Source: Diphasiastrum complanatum
Lineage: Eukaryota > Streptophyta > Lycopodiopsida > Lycopodiales > Lycopodiaceae
DNA length: 64,000 bases
Direction: 5' to 3'
Assembly (NCBI GenBank): GCA_029204225.1
Contig: CM055096.1
Coordinates: forward strand, 44,933,967 to 44,997,966
How positions within the stretch are numbered: position 1 is the stretch's first letter; the number at the start of each line of letters is the position of its first letter. Both the position numbers and the translations under genes were made by a program. Below are positions 10,177 to 22,180 of the stretch, piece by piece. The notes beneath the pieces were generated by a model that saw only the letters and a list, made by a program, of their open reading frames with translations, was not told where the DNA came from and did not search any database.

Positions 10177-10990
10177 GTTCGAAAGAATATTAAGGATGAA
10201 AGGCTCGTCGCATCATCCAGCAATAAACGCATGCACTTCAATTGTGGTGTCTGGAACAGAACTAACCAGAAGCACGGGCTTTGAAAATATCACACAATTA
10301 CGAACTCAAGAACTTTTTCATAGCGTCATCATTATCATCTCAAATTCGCCGTAACGTGATGTTACATTTGTATTACGGACTACGAACTACAGTGAACCAA
10401 AGCATTGCATAACGACCTCATCATGATCGGATCAGCAAGACATCATCAAAACTCGACATATAGAAACCAAAAAACACACGCAGCTCTTAGCAAAATCGAC
10501 AAAAACCTCGACGATAAAAGAAAATCCGCAAACGGTATGGTCAACAAGACAGTACAACAAGGTCGAAACACTTAATCGAACAATGCATAATGCAAAAGCA
10601 GTACAATATCGTATTGAAAATTGAAACGGCACAAGGGAAAAAGGAATAAGGGGATCAGATCTGAGAGGTTGCCAGCTTATTGATGCCGATAATATCACTT
10701 GCTTGCCTTTTTGTGTATCATTTATCATGTAGAACCTTTCATGTGATGAAGGATTGTTGCCCGCAAATCAAAGATTGTTGCAAATATATCATGAATGATC
10801 GATCCGTGATGAAGGATGATTTGTTGCCGACCAAGATTATGCAGAAATCTACGAAATCCTTCGACGAGATGCAGCAGGGATGGACGATCAAGGGCGAAAG
10901 ATAGAAGCCCATGGCGATGGCGATGCAGGCGATGGCGATGGCGAGAGAGAAAGAAAAGACAGATGGCAGAAACTAATGACGATTATTAAC
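10177..10990 (-). promoter_or_regulatory. Probable 5' UTR and promoter region of the DUF1639 gene
   Basis: Lies upstream of the minus-strand start codon. On that strand, 10900-10960 is C/T-rich and holds repeated CATCGCCATCGC triplets, as often seen in plant 5' UTRs. An unused 52-codon frame starts with ATG near 10913 and could act as an upstream ORF if transcribed. No clear TATA box was assigned. The limits are inferred from position only. Confidence 0.3.
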
Positions 10991-12243
10991 CTGGATTATG
11001 ACTAATTAATCCTGATTATCACTAGTTAAAATTGTACCAAATCCTGATTAAGTTTTTGATGGTTTCCAGCCTTACAAAAGGATGTCCTTGGCTTGGGACT
11101 TGGGAGGCCTCCCAAACCCAATTCTCGACAAACCTTTTTTTTTAAATTCTCCAAAAACTTGCATTTTATAAAGCTTTTTGGCGTTTTGAAGACTTTTACT
11201 CATAAAAGGGTTTATCGTCATAAATTTACTATATCATTTTATAAAAAATAATGCCTAATTCATTCTTTTACTTTCTCGAATATTTTGAGCATTGCCCAAG
11301 ACCCTCCCCTCTCAACTTAAGCCTATGCTTAGAAAAATTTCTTCAAACTCACTTGCTAGAATACTTTCAAGTCTAAAACTTGACTTAGATTATGTATAGG
11401 GTAAGGCTATGGGGTTCTTAGGGTAAGGCTAAGGGGCAAAAACCCATAAAGCCATGCTCTCGGAGTTTACTTGTCATAAATATCGATTTTGTGGCCAAGG
11501 TGGGCATTTTCCTTGCAAGTGGCTCGGCTTTTATTGGTGTGATGCATTGCCCTTGCAAACTCAAAAGGTATTTATGGTGCCAAAAAACCAACTCAAAATT
11601 TTGTATTCAATGTCGTGCCTTTAGCGTATCCAAATTCTTGAGATGTTCCTATGTAAGTTTCTTTCTCAAGCCTCCTCCTTTCCCTACCAAAAGCATATTA
11701 AGTTACTTTTCTAATGTGGTTTCAACTTGAATGTAGTAGAAGTCTCTTTTTTAAAACGAAGTCCTCTGATTGTTCCATTGAAAAAAGAGGGTCCTCTACC
11801 AACTTTCATACTAATTTTGAGCTGCCATCATTTGGTAGAGACTCCTTGCTGCTCTAAGCCCATTTTTGAGCTTTGAGCAGCAACAACTACGAAACATTAC
11901 TCAACATGTTGAATTGCAATACGCAACTTCACAAAAATGGACCTATGGCATTGTGACGATTCAACCTAGCAAATTAGCTTGTAGCATTACATTCAACATT
12001 TACCACCCATGAATGAGGGGTGGTATATTGTCTATAGGTCATCATCTCACTTGCTAAGGCTTTAAAAATGGGTGACAAGAGAAAGGGCTGGACAAAGATA
12101 GTTGCCACTAGTGTTGAGCTAGCTACCTTTATGTTAGTTGTATATTTGGCTAGACATCGCCTTTAGCCGTCTTTGAAAGCTTATGTATGATAAGGATGAT
12201 ACCGCCACTAGGCAAAGTTTGGGTTCCACAAAGTTTAAGCTAG
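10991..12243. other. Intergenic, nothing recognised
   Basis: AT-rich DNA without LTR ends or a known domain. An open frame at 11491-11730 (79 codons) is rich in C, F and S but matches no family I know. GGGTAAGGCTA(T/A)GGGG occurs twice near 11400-11440, a very short direct repeat. Confidence 0.3.
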
Positions 12244-12444
12244 GATGTGATAAAAAGGAGTAGGGTATTCCCAATCATAACTAAGGGTGTAGGTAGGGTC
12301 GCATCCTCATCCAATGGTTGGGAATGCTTAGAAGATGCTATCATGACCCTTCCATAATCATATAATATTCTGACCATTCGACGTGAGTGGAGCCCGACTC
12401 CTATCCTTAGTCATGATTGGGAATACACACATCCTTATCATATC
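12244..12444. mobile_element. MITE-like element with ~40-bp imperfect terminal inverted repeats
   Basis: The left arm (12244-12287) and the reverse complement of the right arm (12403-12444) both read GAT(G/A)TGATAA... and share GTATTCCCAATCAT(A/G)ACTAAGG. Between them are about 115 bp without an open frame. Size and structure fit a miniature inverted-repeat DNA transposon. I see no clear target duplication, so the superfamily is unknown. A foldback element from another source is possible. Confidence 0.6.
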
Positions 12445-13913
12445 AAAATTTTCAAAGATGTAAGATGTGATTTTATTTAGATCAACACATCCTACCCACT
12501 ACAAAACTTAAAGATTAGAACCTTGTAATCCTATTGGACATAACATTTTTTACATTGAAAAATAAGTGTTGTCTTCAAGAAGTCAAGATACATGGTTTCT
12601 TCAAACTAGTTCATGACAAGATGTTGGTCCCATTATCAGAGGATGATAATTTTCCCAAGTCTGTCCTAACATTAACTAGCTACGCATAACGGCCACAAAT
12701 GTAGATTCAGACGAACTCGTAATTGTAGATTTTCTCCACTCCCTTGCTTAGTTTTCATGACATCTTTGTTAGGAGTTACAAACAAGCCCTTGAACAAGGA
12801 TTGGGGTCTTTGCAAGACATTGTCCACCAAGGTCCACAAACGCATATCATTTGATTTGATGGCTGTCACCTACTCAAGCTCACGTGTGCACCAATTGAGA
12901 TTTGAACTTAGGTTTCCTATGAGATCATTTGCTCAATTTGAGCAAGCTATAGTTGAAAGAAATACACTCCAAGTTTTTAATCTTATTTTTGTTGTTATAT
13001 TATAGACAATGCAAAAAATATGAAAGTGCAATACAAAGAAAGTCTATATCATTAAAAAAAAAAATCACAACACCATGCAAATGTATTCAATTAAAAATCT
13101 ATCTCTCAACTTCATCCCTCACCAATAACTTTTTAAGGCAATTGCCATACAATCAATCTTTTTTTATTTCGAGCAAATAATTCTACAATAGTCTTACATA
13201 GAAATTTTCATTCTAACATGTTATCTTCCTTTACATTGACTTTATTATCCAATGTTTAATGTAACATGTTTTAACAACCACCTTACAATTAAGCTACTAG
13301 AAGAGACATTGTACGAAGCTCGGAAACAAAAAAAACACTTTTGAGGCCTAGTTTTATCAATATATCAATCATATGCATAGCACATTCAGTAGACCTCACA
13401 AGAAGAGGGAGAGTTGAAGAAGAAATAATATGTGTTTCTAATGAGTAATGAAGTAACAAGAAGCTTCAATGACATAACCTTCCATGACTAAAGCACAATT
13501 CAAATGTGGGACCTAACACATGCCGAGCACTTTTGATGTGGAATGAAGAGGAAAGCAAAAACAAATTGAATGAGAAAGACGACCTGTCAATTGCACCTCA
13601 CTTTTCATTATAGTAGAGAGATTGTAGAACTCGATTTATAGCAGGAGCCCCAATGTCAATTTGACTTTGTCATAACATCCTTAGAAGAATTCTTCTTAAG
13701 CTTTTATCACTTCCCTAGGCTCTAGTGCTTTAATTTTTACCATGTACTCTTTGTCAAAAATCAATAGTAGAAGTGATTTTTTGAAAGAAAAAAAAAAACG
13801 CTAGTTCATGTGGGAATATCTTATACACATTGGATAGTAAATTACTAGGTATAGATGTATCATGTGGAGCCATTCATCCTCAAAGTGTAGAACAAAATTT
13901 TGAACGAAAATAA
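12445..13913. other. Intergenic, nothing recognised
   Basis: AT-rich, with short homopolymer runs near 13053 and 13787. The frames 12672-12869 minus and 12757-13005 plus overlap each other and have no domain. Confidence 0.3.
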
Positions 13914-14089
13914 GGGGTTTGGCATTTTGCGAGTAAATAATCTGCGAGTTTTGCGAGTTTAGTGTTTTTGTACACTTCATTATCATGTTGTTTATTTTCT
14001 TGCTAGCTAAAAGATATGTGCCATGAAATTTTAGAAATCATTTGTAAATAAAACTCGCAAAGAATTTACTCGCAGATTGTCAAAACCCC
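13914..14089. mobile_element. hAT-like MITE with 8-bp target site duplication
   Basis: The 176-bp element starts GGGGTTTGGCA and ends, read inverted, GGGGTTTTGACA. Both arms hold a TGCGAGTAAAT segment and a TGCGAGTTTT segment, so the terminal inverted repeats are about 45 bp with mismatches. It is flanked on both sides by GAAAATAA (13906-13913 and 14090-14097). An 8-bp duplication is typical of the hAT superfamily. The base before the duplication also allows a 9-bp reading (CGAAAATAA), which would leave the ends one base uneven. There is no open frame, so it would need a transposase from elsewhere. Confidence 0.8.
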
Positions 14090-14097
14090 GAAAATAA

Positions 14098-14771
14098 TCG
14101 TTTATGTATCCACAAACTCTAGAAGAAAATAGAGAGCTTCTTAGCCATATATATCACATTTTTCTAAAATGAAATACAACAAAAGATGATGTGAAGGTAC
14201 TTTCTATTCCACTTAACGAGAGACTTTTCAAAATTTTCCCAACCATGTTTCACATCACTATGTGATTGCTTTCTTCATTGGTAGGCCTCCTTATGTTGTT
14301 GAAGTATTCATATGCTTGGTTGAGTTTCATGAATAAATTGGGAAGCTAGATTCTTGGCTTTAAACCATCAGGTATGGGTTGTATTCATTTTAAATCATTA
14401 GTAAAAGTGAAGTTAACATAAATATGGTTTTGGAACCTTGTACCTATTGCGGTAAACCACTGTATATCAACCACATATTTAAAAAAAGACTATATGTGAT
14501 GCTTTCAATTTGGAGGCATTGGTTCGATTGAGCTCCCTTTCTTTCTCACACAATTCAAGTATGCTCTTGAAGAGACTCAATTATCTAGAAAAGTACTTTT
14601 GATATTTGAAATCAAAATGCATCACGTCTCCTCGCATGCAAGGTCATGTATCCTATGGAAGCTTTCCAATCAAAGACCAAATGAGATTCATATCAGAAGA
14701 GGAGACTATGTGCATAGGCAAAGAATTCACTTTAAGGATCTATTAGTTCTTGTTATAGATGTAATACATTG
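14098..14771. other. Intergenic, nothing recognised
   Basis: AT-rich flank between the MITE and the first LTR of family A. No gene or repeat recognised. Confidence 0.3.
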
Positions 14772-16125
14772 TGTTGGAAATTAAGCCCACAGTTATCTCC
14801 TTGGTGAATGACTATTTTCTATTTCATGATTCTTCCTGCACGTTTATTGATAATTGATCTAGGGTCAGGTGAAACCAACTTTGGTTCTACATCTACTCAT
14901 TTGATACCTGCAGGAATCACAAACTCAGACAGCCAATTTATTTGAAGAACGTCCTGATCTCTAGCAAAGGGTAACCAATCCTATCATAATTTCAAGTTCA
15001 GATGTTAAGTTCAATTACTTGAAGTCATTGAAGACTTGGACATCCTCAAGGACTTCCAAGAACTAGCATTTAGAACAAATCTGCAGAAATACATTACTTT
15101 TTCGACAGTCTGCAGAAATATACTAAGTGTCGCAACAGTCTGCAGAAATGAACTATGTTTTCAACAGCTTCAGCTTTTTCGCATTTCCCCGAAATGCGAC
15201 ACTTGCATAGTTCAAAAGTTTAACTGTTTTTAATAGCTTCGGCTTTTTCACATTTTCCCGAAAAATGCGAAGAGGGAGAAAATTCACAAAGGTCATCTAT
15301 TTTCATGAGCTAAACTGTTTTAAAGACATCTTCACCTTCTTGAGGGCACCTTCGCCTTTATTGAGTTGAGTCAATTTTTGGGCCATTAGAGTATTCTTGG
15401 ATCCCAATTCTGATATTCATTTGTGAAGTGAGAAAAAACCACTTCACGTAAAATGCAAAGTGAGAGAATTTGTGATGTCCTCGTCCGCGTCAACATTCCT
15501 AATTCATTGTAAATATACACTATGTACAGTTGTCACAAAAGCCATATACTTCCAAGCACAACGACTTACCTAATTAGATGACAAACATTTAATGTAGTTA
15601 ATACATGGATGCAATCTATAAATAGATCATCTCAGCACAAATTACTTGACACTCCGTCCATGAGACGAATGATTTTTAGCCTCCTAGTTACATCGTCATT
15701 TTGGTTGTAATTGCTATTTTATTGTGCTTCAGTGTAATGAGCAGCAGCACGCTTTTCTATCTGTGTATAACGTAGATGAATGCTTGTTGTGATTGAATGC
15801 ACTTAATCGCTGTTTGATTGCACTTGTTTACTCACTCTGATCAGAACACGGACATCTATGAGTCTTCAGTTTCTAATCAGACGATGGCTGTCTTTGACAC
15901 CCTTCACATTGAATCCATTTTTCAGTAATACCACACACAAACCATTTTTAATCTCTTCGATGGACTGTACTCTTGTTTTTGTGAGTATGAATTAATTTTT
16001 AAGATTCTATTGGGCAATTAGAACACTTAAAGTTGTGATTATATTTATTATAAGCTGGTAGAGCTGTTCCGCGATATTCCTGCTCTCTTCTCCGTTCGCG
16101 TTCTTCTATCTCTCTTGCCCCATCA
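14772..16125 (+). repeat. 5' LTR, family A copia element A1
   Basis: Runs from TGTTGGAAATTA to CCCATCA and is followed after two bases by a tRNA-Met-like primer site. The same LTR occurs at 20065-21586, and in pieces at 22978-23766, 43283, 46538, 50325 and 52346. It contains a ~30-bp minisatellite (CAGTCTGCAGAAATA...AAGTGTCGCAA, about 2-3 copies near 15080-15150) that is expanded in other copies. It is about 170 bp shorter than the 3' LTR, mainly through loss of a block present at about 20690-20870. Confidence 0.85.
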
Positions 16126-16127
16126 GA

Positions 16128-16140
16128 TTGGTATCAGAGC
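16128..16140 (+). other. Primer binding site, element A1
   Basis: TTGGTATCAGAGC lies two bases after the LTR end. It is the plant copia primer site complementary to the 3' end of initiator tRNA-Met. Confidence 0.85.
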
Positions 16141-16193
16141 ATAGCTCAAATAAACTGAGAGATTAAGTTTGTTCCATTTATATTACTGTTAAC

Positions 16194-16897
16194 ATGTCTC
16201 ATATAAGTAGGTCTTCATCTTTATCATCCAGCGAAGCTAGAATCATTGACAAGTTCAATGGTTCTAACTTCTACATCTGAGAGTTAAAACTTCGGATGAT
16301 GTTGATAGATAGAGATCTTTGGAATGTAGTAGAAGTTGATAACCTGAAACCAGAAGATGGTGATCAAGAAAAGACATGGACGCTCAAAGATCAGAAGGCC
16401 TTAGCATGTATCACAATCAATCTAGCCGACTCCCAAATATCCCATGTTACCACATGCAAAACCTCTAAGAATGCATTAGATTTGTTATCAAATCTCTATG
16501 AGACTCATGATGTAACCACTAGATTACATCTGAGAAGGAAGTTCTTTACTCTTAGCATGTCTGATCTACTGCCATCACTTCTCACATCGACAACTTCAAG
16601 TCTTTATTGGACTAGTTATCAGTTGTACGATGTTCTATTCAAGATGATGATGCTGTTATGACTTTGCTTTCTCCTCTTCCAAAATCCTATGAACACTTTG
16701 TGGTGATGATCTTGACACAACCTGACCTCACTCTTCAAAAGGTGATCGATCATCTTCTTCAAGAAGAAATGTGGAGAAAGACCAGCGGCCTGTCCATCAA
16801 AGACAAATCTACAACGAGACGAAGAAGCAACAACATCATCAGCCAACAGACTCCTCCAACACGGCGGAATTCAAGGAGCAAGATACACATTTGTTAA
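16194..16897 (+). pseudogene. gag of copia element A1, broken
   Basis: Gag would form the virus-like particle that holds element RNA. The start is ATG at 16194, 55 bp after the primer site. The frame carries the copia gag core (DKFNGSNFYI ... DQKALACITINL ... ALDLLSNLYETH ... LHLRRKFFTLSM), similar to plant UBN2-type gag domains. A TGA at 16278-16280 (codon 29) sits where copia gags have a Trp (NFYIW). A frameshift near 16565 moves the reading to the frame with ILTQPDLTLQKVIDHLLQEE. No CCHC zinc knuckle is seen before the protease motif, although other families here keep it. The gag copy at 21655 carries the same codon-29 stop. Confidence 0.8.
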
Positions 16898-19800
16898 TGG
16901 ATTACAACAGTAGCAATGAAGGCTGTGATAGCTGGTACCTGGACAGCAGCGCTACCCAACACATGACCTCTTGAAAGAAATGGTTTACCAAGTATGCAGC
17001 TTACAACATAGATCAATTCATCTACCTCGGAGATTTTAGCACCATACGCACTGAAGGCAAAGGGACAGTCAAGATCACAGTTAACAACGATATATTTATT
17101 TGTGTTTTCAACATCCTTCACGTTCCTCAACTATCGAAGAACTTATTATCAGTTCTAAGATAACTGATGAGGGCTACACTGCTACTTTCTCATCTGAGCA
17201 GTGTACAATATCCAAAGAAGATACTACTCTGACTACATGCACTAGAGTCGGAAATCTTTATGTACTCTCTAATTCAGTTGCATTAGCTAGCATCTCTCAT
17301 GAAAATATAAATGATAATGCTACTTTGTGGCATAGTCGATTTGGACACGTGAATACAAGATCACTTTCCTATATGTGTTGTAATAATTTAGTCGATGGAT
17401 TGTATATCCCTTCTTCATTGGATAGGCAATCTTTCTTTTGTGAATCATGCGTCAATGGCAAACACTCTAGATGCAACTTTCCCAAATCACATTCCATCAA
17501 AACAAAGCATGTATTTGATCTTGTACATAGCGATCTTTGTGGTCCAATGCCAAATTCGTCCTTAGTAGATGCAATCTATTTTATCACTTTCATAGATGAT
17601 TATTCTAGATGGTCTACAGTCATGTTCATTAAGCACAAATATGAAGCCTTTGAATGCTTCAAGAGATTCAAGGCCATGGCTGAGACACAAACGTGTACAA
17701 AAGTGAAGGCACTCCAAACTGTTGGTGGTAGCGAATACTTCTCTAACGAGATGTCCGACTACATGGCTGAACATGGTATTAGAAGACAGTTTTCCACTTT
17801 CTATTCCCCTCAATAGAACGAGATTGTAGAAAGGAAGAACCGAACTCTTCTCAACTCAACTAGATCCATGCTACATCAAGCACACCTACCTGCAAAGTTC
17901 TGGGCAGAAGCTACTGCCACAGCCTGTTACGTGCAGAACAGATCCATCACCAAGGCCGCCAACAACAAAACTCCTCATGAAATTTGGCATGGGCACAAGC
18001 CTAGTGTCAGCCATTTAAAAAATTTTGGTTGTATATGTTTTGTTCACATTCCTAAACAGCTTAGGAAGAAGCTGGATCATAGGACAAATAAATCTATTTT
18101 CATTGGCTATCCTGATGAACATAAAGCTTATAAAGTTTATGATCCATCCACCAATATAGTATTTGTCTCTGGGGATGTAATATCTCAAGAACATACATAC
18201 TATGATTTTAAACAACCATCAATAAATGATGCCATGTCATTTCATCCTATTTTACGTAGCATGGAATTTTCCAACGATAATGTTTCTTCTACAAAACTTG
18301 CAGCTACAACTATAGAAGCCGAGTAGCCGACAGTACTTGTCATCAGACCAGACCAAGCTAGCCGAACAGATCTGGAGAAATTCAAGAAGTGCATCATTGC
18401 ATCCTGGTCAATCAAATGTCCACAGATCCTCACGGACTCGGACAGTTCCTGAGAGGTATACACCTCAATCATTCTGGACCTAATCAGAAGAACCAGAGAG
18501 CCTAGCCAAAGCAAGTAACTCCAAGGATGTTGTGAAGTGGCAAGAAGCTATGGAAAGCAAGTACAACCCACTTTTGATGAACCAGACCTGGACACTGGTC
18601 GACTTCCCCAATCACAAGAGAGTTATCAACAACGAGTGGATCTTCAAGAAGAAGATCAACTCTGAAGGTTCTATTGCTAAATGGAAAGCACGGCTGGTGG
18701 CTAAATGATTCACTCAAGTCCAATGAGTGGATTACCAAAAGAATTTCAGTCCTGTCATCCAAATGCAGTCAATCAGGACTCTGATTGTGTTAGCAATCGC
18801 AGAAGACCTCGAAATGCACCAAATGGATGTCAAGATAGCATTTTCCAATGGCAATGTCAAAGAGGAGCTGTATACCTTCCAATCGAAAGGATTCAAAGTC
18901 AAGGCCAAGGGCACAAAGTGTGCAAGCTACACAAAGCAATCTATGGTCTGAAACAGGTCGCAAGGGCATGGTTCGATAGAATTAACTTTTATCAATTGGG
19001 GTTTGCAAACAATTCAGCTGATTGTAATATTTATGCAAAGCATATAGGCACCAATTCAGCTCACATAGCTCTTTACGTAGATGATGCGTTTATCTTGTCT
19101 AACGACATTTCTCTTCTACACACTAGTAAGAGTGATCTGTGAAAGGAATTTGACATGATTGATTTAGGAGTTGTCCATTCTTTGTTAAGAATTCACATTA
19201 CTAGAAATAGACTTCAGAAGAAGATCTATCTTAGCCAAGAGACATATCTAAAAGGCATTTTAGAAAAAATTCATATCTATGATTGCAAACCAATTGAAAC
19301 TCCAATGGATCCACGTATAGTATTGACTAAACCTACTTGTGCTGATTCTGATAGTGAAGTACTCGACATAGCAAAGTACCCTTATCATTCACTAATAGGA
19401 TCTTTGATGTATACAATGTTGTGTACTAGATCAGATTTAGCATACCGTTAGCACATTAAGTCAATTCATGTCAAAGCCTAGGATCTCTCATTGGAAAGCA
19501 TTAAAGAGAGTAATGAGATATATTCAGAGAAGTTTAGATCACATTTTATGTTATGATGGAAATGCTATCGACCCACTCGTCCTGCGAGGCTACTCCGACT
19601 ATGATTGGGGAGGAACAGTCTCTACCAGAAAATCTACCTTCGGGGGGACCGATTTTGTGGAACTCAATAAAGTAGAAAGCAGAAATCAGTTGCGCTTTCT
19701 TCGACAGAAGCAGAGTACATCACAACATGCCAAGCTTCAAAAGAAGCTATATCGATCAGGTTATTACTTCATGGCTTACATCACACTCAGATCAATGATA

Positions 19801-20051
19801 CCACCATTCTGTGTGACAACTTGAGCTATATTTCACTGTCATTGAATCCCAAATTTCATGACAAATCCAAGCACATAGAAATCCAGTATTATTTCATTCG
19901 GGAGAAAGTCTTCTCAGGGCAAGTGATCCTTCAATACTGCTCCACAAGAGAAATGGTTGCAGACATGTTCACCAAAGCGCTTCCTAGGATCAAGCATAAG
20001 AAGTTCTTCAACATGTTGAACCTGACGAAGATACCAAGGCACCAACCATGA
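16898..20051 (+). pseudogene. pol of copia element A1 (PR-IN-RT-RNase H), broken
   Basis: Order is protease, integrase, reverse transcriptase, RNase H, as in Ty1/copia. Protease: WYLDSSATQHM near 16940. Integrase: WHSRFGH and CESCVNGK zinc residues, then HSDLCGPM with the first catalytic Asp, at 17100-17816. The second Asp site reads TVGGSEY instead of TD.GGEY, so it is lost. The Glu motif (EIVERKN) follows a stop at 17814. Integrase tail 17868-18326. RT: WIFKKKIN, LYVDDAF near 19070 and LLRIHITRNRL. RNase H ends with MVADMFTKALPRIKH near 19950-20051. Stops and frameshifts break every domain. A polypurine tract (TTAAGGAGGAC) follows. Confidence 0.85.
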
Positions 20052-20064
20052 CGTTAAGGAGGAC
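20052..20064 (+). other. Polypurine tract, element A1
   Basis: TTAAGGAGGAC stands directly before the 3' LTR start, the usual place of the plus-strand primer. Confidence 0.75.
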
Positions 20065-21586
20065 TGTTGAAAATTAAACCCACAGTTGTCTCCTTGGTGA
20101 ATGACTAATTTCTATTTCATGATTCTTCCTACACGTTTATTGATCATTGATCTAGGGTCAGGTGAAACCAACTTTGGTTCTACGTTTGCTCATCTGATAC
20201 CTGCAAGAATAACAAACTCATACAGCCAATTTATTTGAAGAACGTATACAACGAGCTTCAGGTTGATCTCCAGCAAAGGGTAACCAATCCTGTTATACTT
20301 TCAAAGCTAGTTGTTAAGTTCAATTACTTGAAGTCATTGAAGACTTGGCCATCTTCAAGGACTTCCATGAACTAGCATTTAGAACAAGTCTGCAGAAATA
20401 CATTCCTTTTTTGACAATCTATAGAAATACACTAAGTGTCGCAACAGTCTACAGAAATACAGTAAGTGTCAAAACAGTCTTAAAAAATGAACTATGTTTT
20501 CAATAGCTTTGGCTTTTTTGCATTTTTCCGAAATGCGACACTTGCATAGTTCAAAAGTTTAACTTGTGTAGTTCAAAAGTTTAACTATTTTTAACACCTT
20601 CGACTTTTTCACATTTTCTTGAAAAATGCGGGTCATCTATTTTTCATGAGTTAAACTGTTTTAAAGACATCTTCGTCTTTTTGAGGGCACCTTCGCCTTT
20701 TAAAGAGCACCTTTGGCTTTTTCGTAAAATCTCGAAGAGAGAGAAAATGCCGAAGGTCATCTATTTTGAACGAGGGACGTTCCCAGCCACTTTTCAAAAT
20801 TTGCGAAGTGAGAGAAAACCACTTCACATAAAATGCAAAGTGAGAGAATTTGCGACATCCTCGTCCGTGTCAACAATCCTAATTCGTTGACAGTATACAT
20901 TATGTATAGTTGTCACAAAAGCCATATACTTCCAAGAACAATGGCTTACCTAATTAGGTGACAAACATTTAATGTAGTTTATACATGGATGCAATCTATA
21001 AATAGATCATCCCACTTGATGCTCCGTCCATAAGATGAACGATTTTGAGCCTCCCAGTTATGCCATCAATTTGGTTGTAATTGCTATTGTAGTATGCTTC
21101 AGTGTAATATAACAGCATCACGCTTTTTTGTCTGTGTATAACGTGGATAAATGCTTGTTGTGATTGAATGCACTTTATCGTTGTTTGATCGCGCTTGTTT
21201 AGTCACTCTGATCAGAACACGGACGTCTATGACTCCTCAGTTTCTGATTCGATGATGGCTATCTTTGATGCTTAAGAAACTCGCAATATCATACTGCTCT
21301 TTCCATCTATTTCAGAACCAATCTTCACATTGAAATGGTTTTTGAGTAATACCACACAAAAACAAGTTCTAATCTCTTCGGTGGACTGTACTCTTGTTTT
21401 TGTGAGTATGAATTAGTTTTGAAGATCTTGTTGGGCAATTAGAACACTTAAAGCTGTGATTATATTTAGCATAAGCTTTCTATTAGACTATTTTTACATC
21501 TAGCAGCTGATTGTAACGGGAGAGCTGTTCCGCAATAATCCTGCTCTCTTCTCTATTCGCGTTCTTCTATCTCCCTTGACCCATCA
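20065..21586 (+). repeat. LTR family A shared by two bodies (A1 3' LTR)
   Basis: Starts TGTTGAAAATTA and ends CCCATCA. It is followed by a primer site with mutations (TTGGTATCTAAAC) and a second gag, so it serves as 3' LTR of A1 and as 5' LTR of a second body. That gives an LTR-body-LTR-body array, as expected from recombination between LTRs of two elements. It is about 1.52 kb and holds a 20690-20870 block absent from the 14772 LTR. Confidence 0.85.
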
Positions 21587-21654
21587 GATTGGTATCTAAA
21601 CATAGTTCAAATAAACCGAGAGATTAAGTTTGTTCCATTTATATTACTGTTAAC

Positions 21655-22045
21655 ATGTCTCATATAGGTAGCTCTTCATCTTCATCATCCAGCGAAGCTA
21701 GAATCATTGACAAGTTCAATGGTGCTAACTTCTACATCTGAAAGTTAACATTCCATATGATGTTGATAGATAGAGATCTTTGGGATGTAGTAGAAGATGC
21801 TGACCTGAAACCAAAAAATGGTGATTAAGCAAAGGCATGGAAGATCAAAGATCAGAAGGCCTTAACATGTATCACACTCAATCTGGTTGACTCCCAAATA
21901 TCCCATGTTACAACATGCAAAATCTCTAAGGATGCATTAGATTTGTTATCAAACCTCTATGAGACTCATGATGTAACCACTAGATTACATCTGAGAAGGA
22001 AGTTCTTTACTCTTAGCATGTCTGATTTTACTGCCATTCTGGTTG
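21655..22045 (+). pseudogene. gag fragment of a second family A body
   Basis: Matches the first ~390 bases of A1 gag, with the same start (ATG 21655), the same codon-29 TGA (21739-21741) and the same DVVE, LDLLSNLYETH and RRKFFTLSM segments. It also has an extra stop (GD*AK near 21825). Homology stops abruptly near 22045, where minus-strand element F sequence begins. The rest of this body is lost. Confidence 0.8.
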
Positions 22046-22180
22046 AGCGAGATCGTTGGTAAAAACAACAATTTCATGATACTGTTGGTTGCGCGCTTGC
22101 TAGAACGTTGTCTTGGTAGAAACAAGACTTGATAATCCACAGGCAATGTTTAGATTATTGAACAACCCGCTCTCATACCA
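22046..22180 (-). other. Leader and primer site of minus-strand element F
   Basis: Read on the minus strand, TGGTATGAGAGCGGG (22166-22180) follows an LTR end directly. It looks like the copia primer site with one change. The remaining ~120 bp would be untranslated leader; no gag is seen. Confidence 0.5.

Noticed and set aside
11491-11730. Cys-rich frame as a zinc-knuckle protein
   Set aside because: The Cys and His spacing fits no known knuckle and there is no further coding support.
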